NCBI GenBank assembly: GCA_002338895.1
Contig: DDJH01000127.1
Location: 68,192-74,167 of the forward strand
Origin: Lentisphaeria bacterium UBA1829
GTDB lineage: Bacteria; Verrucomicrobiota; Lentisphaeria; Victivallales; UBA1829
Length of the DNA stretch: 5,976 bases
Reading direction: 5' to 3'
The notes below the pieces were generated by a model that made no database searches, was not told where the DNA came from, and saw only the letters and a list, made by a program, of their open reading frames with translations. A program made the position numbers and the translations under genes. Shown in pieces: positions 5,434 to 5,976 of the stretch; position 1 is the stretch's first letter; every line of letters starts with the position of its first letter.

Positions 5434-5976
5434 TCAGTGTTTGGAGAGCGCCATGGCCATGTTGTCCATCTCCTGGAGAACAATGCCCGTTCCGTTCGCC
5501 ACCGCCTTCAGAGGATCTTCCGCGACAAAGACCGGAAGGCCCGTCTCTTCGGAGATCAGACGGTCGAGTCCGCGCAACAGCGATCCTCCTCCCGCCAGCA
5601 TGATTCCCCGGTCGATCAGGTCCGACGCCAGTTCCGGCGGACATTTTTCCAGCGTTCCGCGAACCGCCTCCACAATGCTCGTGACCGGTTCCTGAAGCGC
5701 CGCGCGGATCTCGTGCGAAGAAACATTGATCGCCTTCGGCATCCGGGACACCAGATCGATTCCTTTCACCTCCAGGAAAATCTCCTGATCGTCCTCCGCC
5801 GGATACGCGCTTCCGATCCGGATTTTGATATCTTCCGCCGTCCGCGCTCCGATAATCAGGTTGTAGACCCGTTTCAGATGCTGGGAGATCGCTTCATCCA
5901 TCTCGTCTCCACCCACGCGGACACTTTTCTTTTCCACGATTCCGGCCAGAGAAATCACCGCCACTTTCGGAGTCGC
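5434..5976 (-). CDS. mreB: Rod-shape-determining protein MreB, C-terminal half (partial)
   Basis: The window holds the last 180 residues; the start lies beyond the right edge. MreB is a bacterial actin that polymerises on ATP at the inner membrane and guides cell-wall synthesis by the elongasome. Visible landmarks in order are VAVISLAGIV, RVGGDEMDEAI, a YNLIIGARTAEDIKIRIGSA segment, the adenosine-loop GIMLAGGGSLLRGLD and the closing EDPLKAVANGTG before a short tail ending LSKH. The amount present fits the C-terminal half of a usual 340-350-residue MreB. Two places differ from what I know as typical: the segment before VAVISL reads ATPK rather than GTTE/GTSE, and the usual IGERTAE reads IGARTAE. 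The terminator follows 13 bases after the stop. The partner genes mreC and mreD are not downstream here, since the next gene converges, so if they are present they lie elsewhere. Confidence 0.96.
   Translation of the reverse strand, partial: ATPKVAVISLAGIVEKKSVRVGGDEMDEAISQHLKRVYNLIIGARTAEDIKIRIGSAYPAEDDQEIFLEVKGIDLVSRMPKAINVSSHEIRAALQEPVTSIVEAVRGTLEKCPPELASDLIDRGIMLAGGGSLLRGLDRLISEETGLPVFVAEDPLKAVANGTGIVLQEMDNMAMALSKH

Overview
The window is a moderately GC-rich bacterial chromosomal segment with five genes or gene ends plus one interior gene, little non-coding space and clear AGGAG-type ribosome binding sites. The presence of MreB and a PIN-PhoH (PhoH2-type) protein, beside a mix of AraC and IclR sugar-type regulators and a cytoplasmic glycosidase, suggests a Gram-negative, carbohydrate-using gut or anaerobic bacterium. 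A Lentisphaerota/PVC-type genome is my best guess from general style, but no marker in the window proves it. No mobile element, CRISPR array, tRNA or rRNA was seen.

Layout from left to right: the 3' end of a plus-strand gene that looks like a LolA-like/outer-membrane lipoprotein-sorting protein (to 251); a short convergent gap rich in inverted repeats; three minus-strand genes, which in transcription order are an AraC-family regulator (TTG start at 3348), a PhoH2-like PIN-ATPase (2414-1104) and an IclR-family regulator (1067-357); a 129-bp divergent promoter region (3349-3477); a plus-strand (alpha/alpha)6-type glycosidase (3478-5262); a 171-bp convergent gap with a strong bidirectional terminator and a second folded element; and the 3' part of mreB on the minus strand, running off the right edge.

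The functional unit that stands out is the divergent pair of AraC-type regulator and glycosidase. Their shared intergenic region has a good minus-strand promoter whose -35 box lies inside a 15-bp perfect palindrome. A TTTTCA direct repeat with 22-bp spacing abuts a plus-strand -10-like box that lacks a -35. This is the arrangement expected of a local sugar-responsive regulator that activates the glycosidase gene and represses itself, but that is inference. PhoH2 and the IclR regulator are only 36 bp apart and are probably co-transcribed. mreB is a separate housekeeping gene.

I did not find convincing evidence of a wholly new system. The best leads are the unassigned glycosidase with its operator, the folded element at 5279-5333, and unusual residues in the MreB nucleotide pocket.
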